Positions 11,332 to 21,379 of a DNA stretch of 64,000 nucleotides are shown in pieces; the first letter of the stretch is position 1; every line of letters starts with the position of its first letter. Under the pieces are notes generated by a model. It did not search any database. It saw only the letters and a list, made by a program, of their open reading frames with translations, and had not been told where the DNA came from. This DNA is from Microdochium bolleyi (lineage: Eukaryota > Ascomycota > Sordariomycetes > Xylariales > Microdochiaceae): assembly GCA_001566295.1 (NCBI GenBank), contig KQ964252.1, forward strand, positions 1,178,001 through 1,242,000, in the 5' to 3' direction. Both the position numbers and the translations under genes were made by a program.

Positions 11332-12519
11332 ATGAGTTCGGCTCTGGGCATGCGCACACTGCGCATCCAGCCAGCCGTCCTGGTTGCCAGGCAGGCCGCC
11401 TCTGCCACCACGACGTGTTCACCACAGAGGAACCGGCAACAGCCTGTATCGTCAGCACACACTTCACGACGGCTCGCCTCGAGCAAATCCGGGGCAGCAT
11501 CTTCGCAAGGCAAAGCCCCGTCGGCAGCCGAAACCAACATCGCGCCCGCCCGAGAGTCCACGGCCACGATCCCAACACCCGAAGACCTCCTCAACCCCCC
11601 AGCAACGACCCGCCCGCCCCCTCTCAACGTGCCGGCCCGGGACCCCGCAAAGTCGCTCCCCGGGTACCTCTTCACCGTCGGCAAGACGTACATCACCTTC
11701 TACAAGACGGCGCTCCGCAACATCCTCGCGAACAGGAAGCTGCTCGCCGCCTCCTCCGCCGCGGCGCCCCCGAAGCTCGGCCGCGACGGCCGCGCCCTCA
11801 CGTTCCCCTCGCGCGCCGACATCCTCCTCGACTCCCGCACGCGGCACGACCTGAGGCGGCTCCCCGTGTTCGGCCTGATCATCCTCGTCTGCGGGGAGTT
11901 CACGCCGCTCGTGGTCGTCCTCTTCCCGCGGCTCACGCCGTACACGTGCCGCATCCCGAAGCAGATCGAGCAGCTCCGGCGCGCAGCCGAGACGCGGCGC
12001 ACGGAGAGCTTCAAGAACCTCCGCGCCGCGGCGCCCGCGCGCCAGCTCGCGGGTACCCCCGCGCCAGCAGCCAACAGCGACAGTAGCAGTAGCAGTAGCA
12101 GCCTGAACAAGCTCGCCCCGGGCCACATTGCGCGTACCCTCGGCCTGACGAATCGGCTGTGGGACAGGATCGGGATGGACAGCCCGTTCAGCGTGGCCGT
12201 CTCGCAGCGCGCGGTGGCCAGCATCGCGGCCGACGACCGGCGGATCAAGCGCGACGGCGGGGTCGGGGGCTTGATCGACGACGAGGTTGTGCTCGCGTGC
12301 GAGGATCGCGGGATGAACATCCGTGGGCAGGAGGCTAGGGACCTGCGACGTAGGCTGGATGAGTGGGTCCGCACGACCACCCGTGGTGGTGGTCGTGGTA
12401 GTAGCAAAGCACAGGAAGATGAAGAGCATGATGTCGCGGCAGAGGAGGCTGTGAGGAAATTGCTGCTTTCCGAGGAGGTCGTTTTTGGAAAGGGCGGTGC
12501 TGCTACGGAAAAGAAGTAG
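11332..12519 (+). CDS. LETM1-like mitochondrial inner membrane protein
   Basis: Single exon, 395 residues from ATG 11332. An upstream in-frame ATG at 11275 adds 19 residues, but the 11332 start gives an Arg/Ser/Ala-rich mitochondrial presequence (MSSALGMRTLRIQPAVLVAR). Around residues 160-200 is the LETM1 core: RRLPVFGLIILVCGEFTPLV followed by VVLFPRLTPYTCRIPKQ, the membrane segment with its conserved Gly-Glu-Phe-Thr-Pro. The rest is a helical, ribosome-binding-like domain with a serine run encoded by an AGTAGC repeat (12083-12104) and an acidic C-terminus. LETM1/Mdm38 proteins support cation exchange and inner-membrane insertion of mitochondrial translation products. This one is shorter than Mdm38 and may be a second, LETMD1-type paralogue. 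Confidence 0.8.
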   Translation: MSSALGMRTLRIQPAVLVARQAASATTTCSPQRNRQQPVSSAHTSRRLASSKSGAASSQGKAPSAAETNIAPARESTATIPTPEDLLNPPATTRPPPLNVPARDPAKSLPGYLFTVGKTYITFYKTALRNILANRKLLAASSAAAPPKLGRDGRALTFPSRADILLDSRTRHDLRRLPVFGLIILVCGEFTPLVVVLFPRLTPYTCRIPKQIEQLRRAAETRRTESFKNLRAAAPARQLAGTPAPAANSDSSSSSSSLNKLAPGHIARTLGLTNRLWDRIGMDSPFSVAVSQRAVASIAADDRRIKRDGGVGGLIDDEVVLACEDRGMNIRGQEARDLRRRLDEWVRTTTRGGGRGSSKAQEDEEHDVAAEEAVRKLLLSEEVVFGKGGAATEKK

Positions 12520-12878
12520 ACATGCGATCAGCTTTGTATAACAAAATTTCGCTACTCGGATACAGACCTCTGTATTAGCTAGCGACACATCCATGGGCAT
12601 ACCAGGAAGACATGCACACATCACGACAGAAGACGTTCATTCTGCCGTATACAAGCTGCGTGAGATTCATTATCTAAAGGCTGGGACAGTCACGGGAGAA
12701 TCATGCGGTTAAGATGTCTAGGGTATCTCATTTCATTGAAGCGTGAGGTCCAAACTCCTACCACAGACGCCATTGTTACATATCCTCGACAAAATCTGTA
12801 GGCTATTCCTTCTTTCCCTTCCCACGCTAATCGTTTGAGATATATCCTAACAGAGACCTGAGCAATGTTCGAACCAGA
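12520..12878. other. Convergent intergenic region
   Basis: Facing 3' ends of the LETM1-like and Nab3-like genes; no gene seen. Confidence 0.5.
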
Positions 12879-15255
12879 TCACTGTCGGTACCTGGCCAAC
12901 TGTGACATGATGTTCTGCACATGCTCCGCCGAGTCGCCTCCTTGATGGTGTGGGGGAGGCGCACCGGCATGGCCAGGGTGACCATAGTACTGTTGTGGGT
13001 ACTGTCCTTGCGGCACGGAAGCATTATTTCCAAGGGTCGCTAATAGTGCATTTACATCCACGTGGCTGCCATTAGCTTGACCAGGGCCGCCTTGCTGGCT
13101 CTGGATAGTTCCCAATATCTGTTGCAGAGCGGCATTGTCAAGATGTGCTTGAGGTGGTGGCGGAGCGGCTGCTCCATACGTCTGCGCCGGCGGACCCTGG
13201 TACGGAAATTGATGACCGCCGTGTGCGTAAGGAGCCTGAATCGGTGGACCGGGCTGTGCATACTGAGGTGCCGGTGGATAGTGACCGCCACCATGAGAGG
13301 CCGGGTACTGTGCCGTCTGAGCTCTGGCCCGGGTGACCAATTGTGCGGCAATGTGAGGCTCGAGATCCTGATATTGGTCAAATCGAACCTTGTCGTGGCC
13401 AGCCGATCGGTCAAACACTTGCAGGGGGATCCTGCCAATTTGCTGGGCTCGGAAGTCAAGCTCAGTCACAGCGTGAACACCTTCAATGACTTGGCGCTGA
13501 ATGACGGCATCACGTGGGTAACGTGGGTTGAGGAACATGACATCGATGCGAAGACCAACGTCCGCGAATGCACGCTGCACCCAGCCAATGAAGTCGCGTT
13601 CGACCTCCTGGAGTAGCAGAAATTGGACATCCGGAACCTCGCTTCCATAGCGCCGAGGGATGTCCAGAACTGGTCCACTTTCTTGTGGCCTGCGTGGGCT
13701 GGGAGTACGGCGTCGATAGGAGTTGTAGTCGTGACTTCCATAGCCAGGTGATCGTGAGCGGCCTCGCGAACCATATCGGCCAGCCTCGAAGCGCGGAGGC
13801 TCAGGAAGTGAACCTTGTGATCGATTGCGTTCTCGCCTGGGCGGTGAGGGTTCTCTTCCAGGGCGGTAGTCGTCTCTCCTCGGTTTTGCTGTGTCTGTGC
13901 CATCGCGTCTTTCGCCTTTGCCCCGACTACCTCTCCGGTCTCCGTCGTCGTTCCTTTTCTGAGTTCGAGAGAACTCGAGATCTGCCTCAATTAGTCGAGG
14001 CCCATTGGAAAAGGAACAACAAATACTCGAGGTGCCACTTACTGATCTTGCGTCCTTTGATCTCCTTGCCTTGTAAATTTTCCATAGCAGCTTGTCCTTC
14101 CTGCTGCGTGTGGAACTGGACAAACCCAAAGGCCTGTTTCAGCGAAATCTGTGCTAATCGTCCAAAAGGCGAGAACACGTCGAAGACTTCTCGCTTTGAA
14201 ACACGTTCACTTGACAAGTTGCCAATGAACAAGCGAGAACCGTCGGGGAACCTATCCCACCGGGCATCCGCCACATAGCTTCGTTCCTCTTGTTGAAAGG
14301 TCTCCCATGCTTGCATGCCTTGCTCCGATCGATGATTCGAACCATGCGACTTAGCAAGACTGTCGGATGCGGGGCCATGGGTTGATGGAGATGCTGTGAG
14401 CAATGATTGAGGGACCTGGGGGAGAGTGTCCACGGACACTGGTGGCCGAGCTGGTAGAGAAGATGGTTTCGCTGCGACAGATAGGCTTGCACCGCCTTGG
14501 AGGCCCGGGACAGCAGCCACTGTAGAATGCTTGGCAGCATGAGGCGTGTTTACTGCCTCAGACGTCGCCTTGTCTGACGGAGACCTAGTACTCTCACGTT
14601 CTGCTGCAGCTAACGGTCGACTGCTGGCGTCCTGGGGTGACGGGTCCCCCACACCTTTTTGTGCTGAGTGGTTATCACCATCGGCTGGCTGAGTTGTCGC
14701 ATTGTCTGTACCGGCTTCCACGTCAATACCACTGGTTGCATCGCTAACACGGTCCGAGCCCGTACTTTGTTCATCGGGTAGTGATGGGGCGCTAGGTTCG
14801 TCCTCTTGGGCGGGCGTCCCTTCACTCTTAGCACTTGCGACCTCCTCCAGCTGATCTTTGGCGCTTTTAATAGGCTGATCAACTTGTTGAATATGCTCGG
14901 TCTGCTCGCTATCAGACTCGTCCCCTGTTGCTGCAATCTCCTCAGACCCGGCAGCTTCAAATATTCGTTGTTGGGGATCCTTGGTCTGTTCTTCGACAGG
15001 CTGTATTTGTGTGGGGTGATCTGAGGCAGTATCCGGTATGGCATCCTGAACGGCCACAGGAGCATTCGGTGATTGCTCTCTTGGCTTGGTAAGAACTGGC
15101 GAGGCCCCAGAGGTCTGTAAGAGTGTCATGGCATCGATATGGTCAGCCTGTTCCTGGAGAACAGGAACGACGACTGGGGATGATGGATGTAATGGGCTTG
15201 GAGAAACTGGGGAGAGATCGGCCGTGGCCAGGATGGGGGGTGTCTCGTCAGTCAT
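12879..15255 (-). CDS. Nab3-like RRM nuclear RNA-binding protein
   Basis: Two exons (14043-15255, 12879-13981; 771 residues). The first 330 residues are an acidic, Ser/Thr/Gln-rich disordered tail. One RRM spans about 337-405, with RNP2 LFIGNL and RNP1 AFGFVQF; the intron cuts just after it (GRKI). Then come an Arg/Ser/Asp-rich linker with SR-type motifs and a globular block (DVQFLLLQEVERDFIGWVQ to FDQYQDLEPHIAAQLV). The C-terminus is Pro/Gln/Gly-rich and closes with a short helix (HVQNIMSQLARYRQ), resembling the Nab3 polymerising helix. In yeast Nab3 works with Nrd1 and Sen1 to terminate short non-coding RNA polymerase II transcripts; that function is inferred. The RRM-plus-globular-block order distinguishes it from ordinary SR proteins. 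Confidence 0.75.
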
Positions 15256-16326
15256 GAACGCAACCAGCCTGGTTAAAGCTCGGGCAAGACTCTAGAGGAC
15301 GATGGGCCAGTTGACCGGCTCAAGGGTACACGCGCCGAAGACTGTACTTGCAGCAGTAGGTCCGGAATGGCTAGGACAGTCAGAAACTCAATGTAGGGAC
15401 GCTGCGGAGAGATATTGTGATCAAGCGCGTAGAGGAGTGTTTTCACACATAGAGTGTTCAATGTCGGTTTAGCAAAAGCCTCAGACGTATTTCGAGATCG
15501 TCGGATTATCAAGCTTTGTAGCGAGTACGATGTAGGGTATCGAAGGCGGTGGGATAGTGTTCCTGTGGCAGACGGGATGCGGAATGGCGGGTCTAGAAGA
15601 TGGGTGTTCTCGTAGTTCGCCAAATCAGTTTATTTCGGGTGTTTAGGCTGCCTCACGAGCAGGATGGCTTTGGGCAATCGACGCGTTCGAGGTGCATGGA
15701 TTCCACGCAATGGTGAGTCGAGGACGATCTAGTTCACGATGTTGACCTCAGAGTAGGGTGATGCGGGGATGAGAGTTGCGTAAAGCTGTCGAGATCGGAT
15801 GGTAGGTTGCTGGGAAATGGGCGGTCGGGTTTCTCGCCAAGGCAGACAGAGCAACAGACAAACGGGGCTGTTCGGGACGACGACGATTGAATTGACTAGA
15901 GACGGATAAATCTGGTGGGGACAGCTAAGGCCTCCAGAACATCTTTGAGTCCAGGTCGAGGGTGCTTCACGCTTTATTGTGGTCAGTAGCAACGCCCGAG
16001 GCTGCGACTATTCGGGATGGCGACTTGTCGACGAGGAAGCGATGATGTTGATGGAGAGAAGAGCAGCGGAGGGGATCCTGTCGCACCACAGGAGGGGTCC
16101 CCAAGGTACAGTTCCGCCGTGTGGATCTCCAGCTTGCGTAGCTCGAGGTCCACACAGTCTGACAACAGTGATATGGCTCGATCGGACACTGTACGGATTC
16201 TCTGGTTACAGTCTTCACGAACTTACCTCTCATTGGAGTTCGTTGACTACGGGACTTGTGGCCAAGAGCGCATATGTGGCTTCTGGTGACGATTTGCACA
16301 GGTAAAGCCCAGATTAATTTCTGACG
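15256..16326. other. Divergent intergenic region (Nab3-like / ICT1-like)
   Basis: About 1.07 kb between divergent starts. A 116-codon frame at 15273-15623 on the minus strand has no recognisable domain and is probably leader of the Nab3-like gene. No other content seen. Confidence 0.45.
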
Positions 16327-16999
16327 ATGCTTCGAATTGTACGGCCAGGTACGGCGCAGGGTGTCCTACAGTCATTACGAAGCCGCACCTTTCAGCATCA
16401 GGCGTTTGAGGCGAGCTTCGACCAGGAGGAACTGGCAGAAGCCCGCAAATGGCACGCTTCGTTTGACGAGTCGAATTTGCCCCGGGGCGAGACCACCTTT
16501 TCAAGATCGAGCGGCCCGGGCGGGCAACACGTCAACAAGTCCGTCTTCAGCATTGTGGTGCCAACCCTGTGCCGGGCTGACGAGAGAACAGGACCGAAAG
16601 CAAGGCAACAACGTCATGGACTATCACCGAGCTGTCGCAGTGTCTCCCGACGATATTGCAGCGGTCTCTCCGGAGCTCGAAGTACTACGTGAGACGGAAT
16701 GACTCCATTTCTGTGCAGGCGCAAACCCAGCGGAGCCGGACGGCCAACACCGACGAGAACCGGGGGAAGCTGTTAGAAGAGATACAGCGCATGTACAAAG
16801 AGAACGTGCCGGGCACCACGAGCTTGGATACGAAGAAGAAGCATGGGGCAATGTCAGTTCTTACTCTATACAGCTGGCGACATAGATGCATCTGCTAACA
16901 CAACCCGCACGCAGAGCAAAATCCTTTCACGAGAACCGAATCAAGTCAAAGAAACAACACAGCGCCAAGAAATCTTCAAGGAAAGTCTCATCCGAATGA
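16327..16999 (+). CDS. ICT1/ArfB-type mitochondrial peptidyl-tRNA hydrolase
   Basis: Three exons (16327-16538, 16592-16852, 16915-16999; 185 residues). The GGQ motif is intact at residues 65-67 in SRSSGPGGQHVNK, and the first splice joins it to TESKATTSW, the expected continuation of the class I release-factor domain. The C-terminal tail is lysine/serine-rich (KSKKQHSAKKSSRK), as in ArfB/ICT1 proteins, where it enters the empty mRNA channel. The GGQ hydrolyses peptidyl-tRNA on stalled ribosomes; yeast Pth4 is the closest well-known counterpart. Residues 1-25 look like a mitochondrial presequence. Introns are 53 and 62 nt with CTGAC and CTAAC branch sites; the first uses an uncommon GTCCGT donor. 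The divergent neighbour is the Nab3-like gene. Confidence 0.88.
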
Positions 17000-17691
17000 G
17001 CATCCTTCATGAAAGGTTAGAACTGCGGAAGGGCCAACTTGAAAACCAATAGCGCCGGGGCGTAGACTCGTCTCAGCTGGTTGCACATTCTCTTGAACCT
17101 CTTGATCCGTAACAAACAAGCAGTCGGTCAATTATTCTGCATCTGTCTAAAGCAATTCCTTCCGATACGGGTTCTGCTGACAGCCCATGCGTGGTTCGAG
17201 ATGCCCAGCCCAGCCCAGCCCACCAATTGAAGGACCCTCGTAATGTTGTTTCTGACCCCGCCCCGCTCACATGCTGCATTGGTGGTTCGGAGTTCCCGCC
17301 CGTTCAATGTTGCTTCTGGCCCCGCCCTGCCGTTTCATGGCCCAGTCCTGAACTCAACCAAGCGTCAACTCAGCTGCCACCACACACTCGGGACTGGACC
17401 CTGTGTTCAGGTTGCCCGAATCCAGCCGCTCGTCTCGCTTACGCAGCCTTAGAGACCCTTCTTTCCTTGCTCCTCCTACGTTACTCCTACAGCGTTTCGA
17501 CCATCTCAACTGCCTCCGACTCCACGAGCGAACGCCGAAGCTACAACCTCTTGCTCCCAGCACTTCCGATCGCTGAGCTTGATCCACCTCGTCGCTGTGT
17601 CCAGTCCACGGCTGACCGAGAGGTCTCGACGCTCAACAATCTTCGCTCGCCTTGCTTGAACACCCCAAGGCCACAACCTGCGCAGTTCAAC
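17000..17691. other. CaM kinase upstream region with short repeats
   Basis: Holds a CCCAG pentanucleotide run at about 17203-17221 and an imperfect direct repeat of about 24 bp (17242-17265 and 17306-17330; shared core AATGTTG-TTCTG-CCCCGCCC). The region from 17340 to 17690 is C/T-rich leader with long open frames that I treat as untranslated. Confidence 0.55.
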
Positions 17692-19046
17692 ATGAGCAAC
17701 TTGGCGGACGGCCAGGATGGCTCTCAGACACAGACACAGCCCTGCCAGTACAAGGTGGGGAAGACACTGGGAGCTGGGTCTTATTCTGTGGTCAAGGAAT
17801 GTGTACATATCGAAACAGGGCGGTACTATGCCGCCAAGGTCATCAACAAGCGGCTGATGCTTGGTCGCGAACACATGGTACGTGCCTCCCAGCCACTCCC
17901 AAGGACATCCTGCACGGTCGCGATGGTGGCCGGCGAAGCTCAAGTACCGTTTGACTAATGCGCAAATGCTTTCCGCAGGTTCGGAACGAAATCGCCGTGC
18001 TTAAAAGGGTGTCGATCGGCCACCAAAACATCCTTACGCTTGTCGACTACTTCGCCACGATGAACAACCTATATCTGATCACAGACCTGGCTCTTGGGGG
18101 CGAACTGTTTGACCGTATCTGTCGTAAAGGCTCGTACTATGAATCCGACGCAGCGGATTTGATTCGGGCGACTCTCTCGGCAGTCGCATATCTGCACGAC
18201 AACGGCATCGTCCACCGTGATCTGAAGCCGGAAAACCTACTCTTCCGTACTCCGGAGGACAACGCCGACCTTCTCATTGCGGACTTCGGCTTGTCCCGGA
18301 TCATGGATGAAGATCAATTCCACGTCCTCACGACGACTTGCGGCACACCAGGCTACATGGCACCGGAGATCTTCAAGAAGACTGGGCACGGGAAACCTGT
18401 CGATATCTGGGCCATGGGTGTGATCACATACTTCCTCCTATGTGGATACACACCATTTGACAGAGACAGCGATTTCGAAGAAATGCAAGCCATATTGAAC
18501 GCCGACTACAGCTTTCAGCCGACCGAGTACTGGCGGGGTGTTAGCGACCACGCCAAGGACTTCATCAACCGGTGCCTCACAGTTGACCCGAACAAGAGGA
18601 TGACAGCGCACGAAGCCCTGTCCCACAAATTTGTCGCCGGCTTCAGCCTGAGCCCTGACGGGGACAAGGGACAAAATCTGTTGCCAGTTGTCAAGAAGAA
18701 CTTCAACGCCCGCAAGACATTACATGCGGCGATCGACACCGTTCGTGCCATCAACAAACTGCGCGAAGGCCAGAACAACCATCTCATGGACGGTAAGAAG
18801 TCCGCCGAGCCGGACAGGGGGGCGCCACCTTCAGGCAAGGACAGTGGCGTGTCCCTTAGCAAAGGCGACTCCGGGTACTCCACTGGTGGCGGTGGTGATA
18901 CAGAGATGGGTGGGATGGGCGATGTTCCGTCAAGTTTGCGACCAGGTCAGGCAGTCAACAAGGTCGTGGAGACTTCTAAGGGCCTGTGGCAGTCCGGCCA
19001 AGACACATCGAAGGGTCTGTGGCAAGCCAGCCAATCTAGGAGGTGA
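17692..19046 (+). CDS. Calcium/calmodulin-dependent protein kinase I
   Basis: Two exons (17692-17877, 17979-19046; 417 residues). Complete Ser/Thr kinase: Gly-rich loop LGAGSYSVV (26-34), Lys49, catalytic loop HRDLKPEN (141-148, Asp143), DFG (164-166), and TTTCGTPGYMAPE, whose threonine before CGTPG is the CaMKK activation site. After the kinase core (to about 285), residues 300-325 (VVKKNFNARKTLHAAIDTVR and onward) match the autoinhibitory, calmodulin-binding helix of CaMKI. The tail holds two near-copies of TSKGLWQ (about 393-412), which I do not recognise from other kinases. The first intron follows Met62 and has a TTGACTAATG branch region. Fungal members act in Ca2+ stress, growth and the circadian clock. 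The 5' leader is long and C/T-rich. Confidence 0.93.
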
Positions 19047-19797
19047 GGCTCTGGTCACAAATGAGCTTGACCGTCGAGTAGGCAGAGAAGGAGGCGATAC
19101 CCTGGACAAGAGTTTGTGCTTGTGATAATCTTTCAGGAACACGGTGAATCGAAATAACAAGGATGGCATCAGCATGTTTTGGATTATGGTGCATTATCAA
19201 CAGCCGGCCGCTGATCGAGGGCAGTGTTTTTTTCAACTCTCAGCTATTCTAATCGGTGATCTTCCATGGCATGTTCCGACCTACTGGGATGGCCGTATAG
19301 CGTTGGCCAGCACCGCACAACTACAACTAGTCTGAGCCCTTCAGACTGGCATTTTTTGGCCATGATGCCTGCAGTAGGATCCATACTTCATCAAATATCC
19401 TTTTAGACACTTATCACAGAATGCCTGCACAACCAGTACGTACTACTCATAGGCTTGATTCGGCACCCAACGTCCTGTCCGCTACCTAGTCCCAAGCGAT
19501 GTCGGCTCGCTGCCGCATGGGCTCCACCTCCGCATGCCTCCGGACTCCGATCCCCGCTTTTGCAGAGTCACTGGATCCTTCGTCAAGTCCGAGGAATCAG
19601 CTGAAGAATTTGGCTCAATTACTTTGCTAAGCACTTTGTCCTTCGAATTTCGGGCTCCCAAAATACCGAGTTCTGCCTGATTTGAGTACTTCCTAACTTC
19701 CAGTGCCTGACAGGAATCATAAGTGTCCGTTCGAGAAACTGGAAAGCAATAACGCTCGACATACACCAACCACCTATTGCAGGAAACTCCGACCAAA
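19047..19797. other. Intergenic between tandem plus-strand genes
   Basis: 3' region of the CaM kinase and promoter of the next gene. No gene seen. Confidence 0.5.
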
Positions 19798-20822
19798 ATG
19801 GGTGTCTTTTACGAGGACATCCCGCCCAATCTCCAGGAATGGATCCCCAAGCAGAAGGTATTCTGGGTTGCCACCGCGCCGCTCGCGGGGAGCGGGCACG
19901 TCAACGTGAGCCCGAAAGGCGCCGCGAATGATCACGAGACATTCGGCTTGCTCGACGAGAAGACGTTCTGGTATCTCGACATGACGGGATCCGGGAGCGA
20001 GACCATCAGCCACCTTCACGAGCCCGGCAACGGGCGCATCACGGTCATGTTCAATGCGTTTGAGGGGGCGCCGAAGATTGTGAGATTGTGGGGGACAGGT
20101 AAGACTAGTTCTAGAGTCTCGCAAATACATCTTTCGTGTTTCCATAGTCTCTCAAGTCATGCATTCCTTTTCTTGTTCTCCTGTGACTAATGAGTCCACG
20201 CAGGTCACGTCCTCGAGAACGGCACAGAGCCGTTCACCAATTTCATCGAGACCCACAAGCTCACCACGCCCCCGGGGACTAGGAGCATCATCACCGTCGA
20301 CATCCATCAAGTCGGCAGCTCGTGCGGGTATTCTGTACCGCTGTTCGACTTCAAAGAGCACCGGGACGTGCTGCTCAACCACTTTGCCAAGAAGGTGGCC
20401 CGGTTCGAGGCCGGCAACGAGGGGGAGAGCATGGAGCGGTAAGTTTGCTCCCCAACACCCCTATCGATGCATGCTCTGGTCGTGAAATATGTGCTGATGC
20501 GGCGGCTTGGTCTGGGGCCAGATACTGGGCTTACAAGAACGCCTGGAGCATGGACAACCTGCCCGCCATGAAGCAGGGGCTCAAGACCGGACGGGCAGAA
20601 AAGGTCGTACCGCTCAAGAAGATGGTCGGGGCTACTGCGCCGCCTCTTCCCACGTACGACAATGCGTCCATGCTGCAGATGCTCCTGCCTTCTTCTCTTT
20701 CTGCACAGTCAGGTCTCACGGTGGGTCATGTCGGGGTCATGACTGTTGTCAGCTTCGTCTTGGGTATTAGTCTCGCTACATATCTACCGACAAATAGTGT
20801 ATCAAGGGCCTGGCTGTCCTGA
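19798..20822 (+). CDS. FMN split-barrel (PNPOx-like) protein with C-terminal membrane helix
   Basis: Three exons (19798-20098, 20204-20438, 20522-20822; 278 residues). The N-terminal 150 residues resemble the pyridoxamine-phosphate oxidase-like FMN-binding barrel: KQKVFWVATAPLAGSGHVNV, SPKGAANDHETFGLLDEKTF, YLDMTGSGSETISHL and GRITVMFNAFEGAPKIVRLW. The second exon continues with IHQVGSSCGYSVPLFDF, typical of this fungal subfamily. The last exon ends with a hydrophobic helix (about 246-268, VGVMTVVSFVLGISLATYL) and a short tail, suggesting a tail-anchored protein. Related enzymes bind FMN or F420 and reduce or hold small substrates; the substrate here is unknown. It lacks the pyridoxal-phosphate-contacting C-terminal region of true PdxH, so I do not call it a vitamin B6 enzyme. 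Confidence 0.78.
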
Positions 20823-21379
20823 TACAAGAAGTGAGAAGGCCAGAAGGAGAGGGACAGAAATCTCAAGGCTTGCGCAAATTTGACGCGCGGAGGACAGACA
20901 GGCTGTAATGAGCTGGGTGTGTCTAGTTCACCCGTCATTGAAATCGGAATCGTGTTCCATCTACAGTGATCGAAGTCCTCTGCCAGACATAGACCCATCT
21001 CGTTAGACTGCAGTCTACACCAGGCACGGCCGGACACAGGTCGCAGCTTGCCGCGGTCACAGTAAGCCTGTAGGCCCCGCCAAGGTATGCTCAGAAATGG
21101 GCCTCGCCAACATTTGTAGATATGACCGATCCTTCGCCAGTCTGTCAGCTTGCCGGCCTCGAAAAGCTCGTGGGGCAGTTGCAATGTGCACAGAATCCGG
21201 CTAGGCATCATCTCTTAAAGACGTTGCGACGCGTTTGGTCCTTGTTTCAGGCTCGCCCTCCAATGTTCCTTGTCGTGCCTGGTCTTATTACGCTTTTTGG
21301 GCCTCGGTCTCCCGCTCCGTCCGCCCTGGCCCTTTTCCTCTTTGATGTGGTTGCTCGTCCTCTCTCCAGTGTGGTCGTT
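20823..21379. other. Convergent intergenic region with open basic extension of RPA34
   Basis: Between the FMN protein and the RPA34 stop. On the minus strand the RPA34 frame stays open for 54 codons past its TAG (21379 to 21218), ending in TAA at 21215-21217, and reads as a basic stretch including RPRPKKRNKTRHDK. See findings. Confidence 0.5.

Noticed and set aside
11464..12624. 386-codon minus-strand frame over the LETM1-like gene
   Set aside because: Antisense to a conserved membrane protein; Arg/Gly/Glu-rich with no domain.
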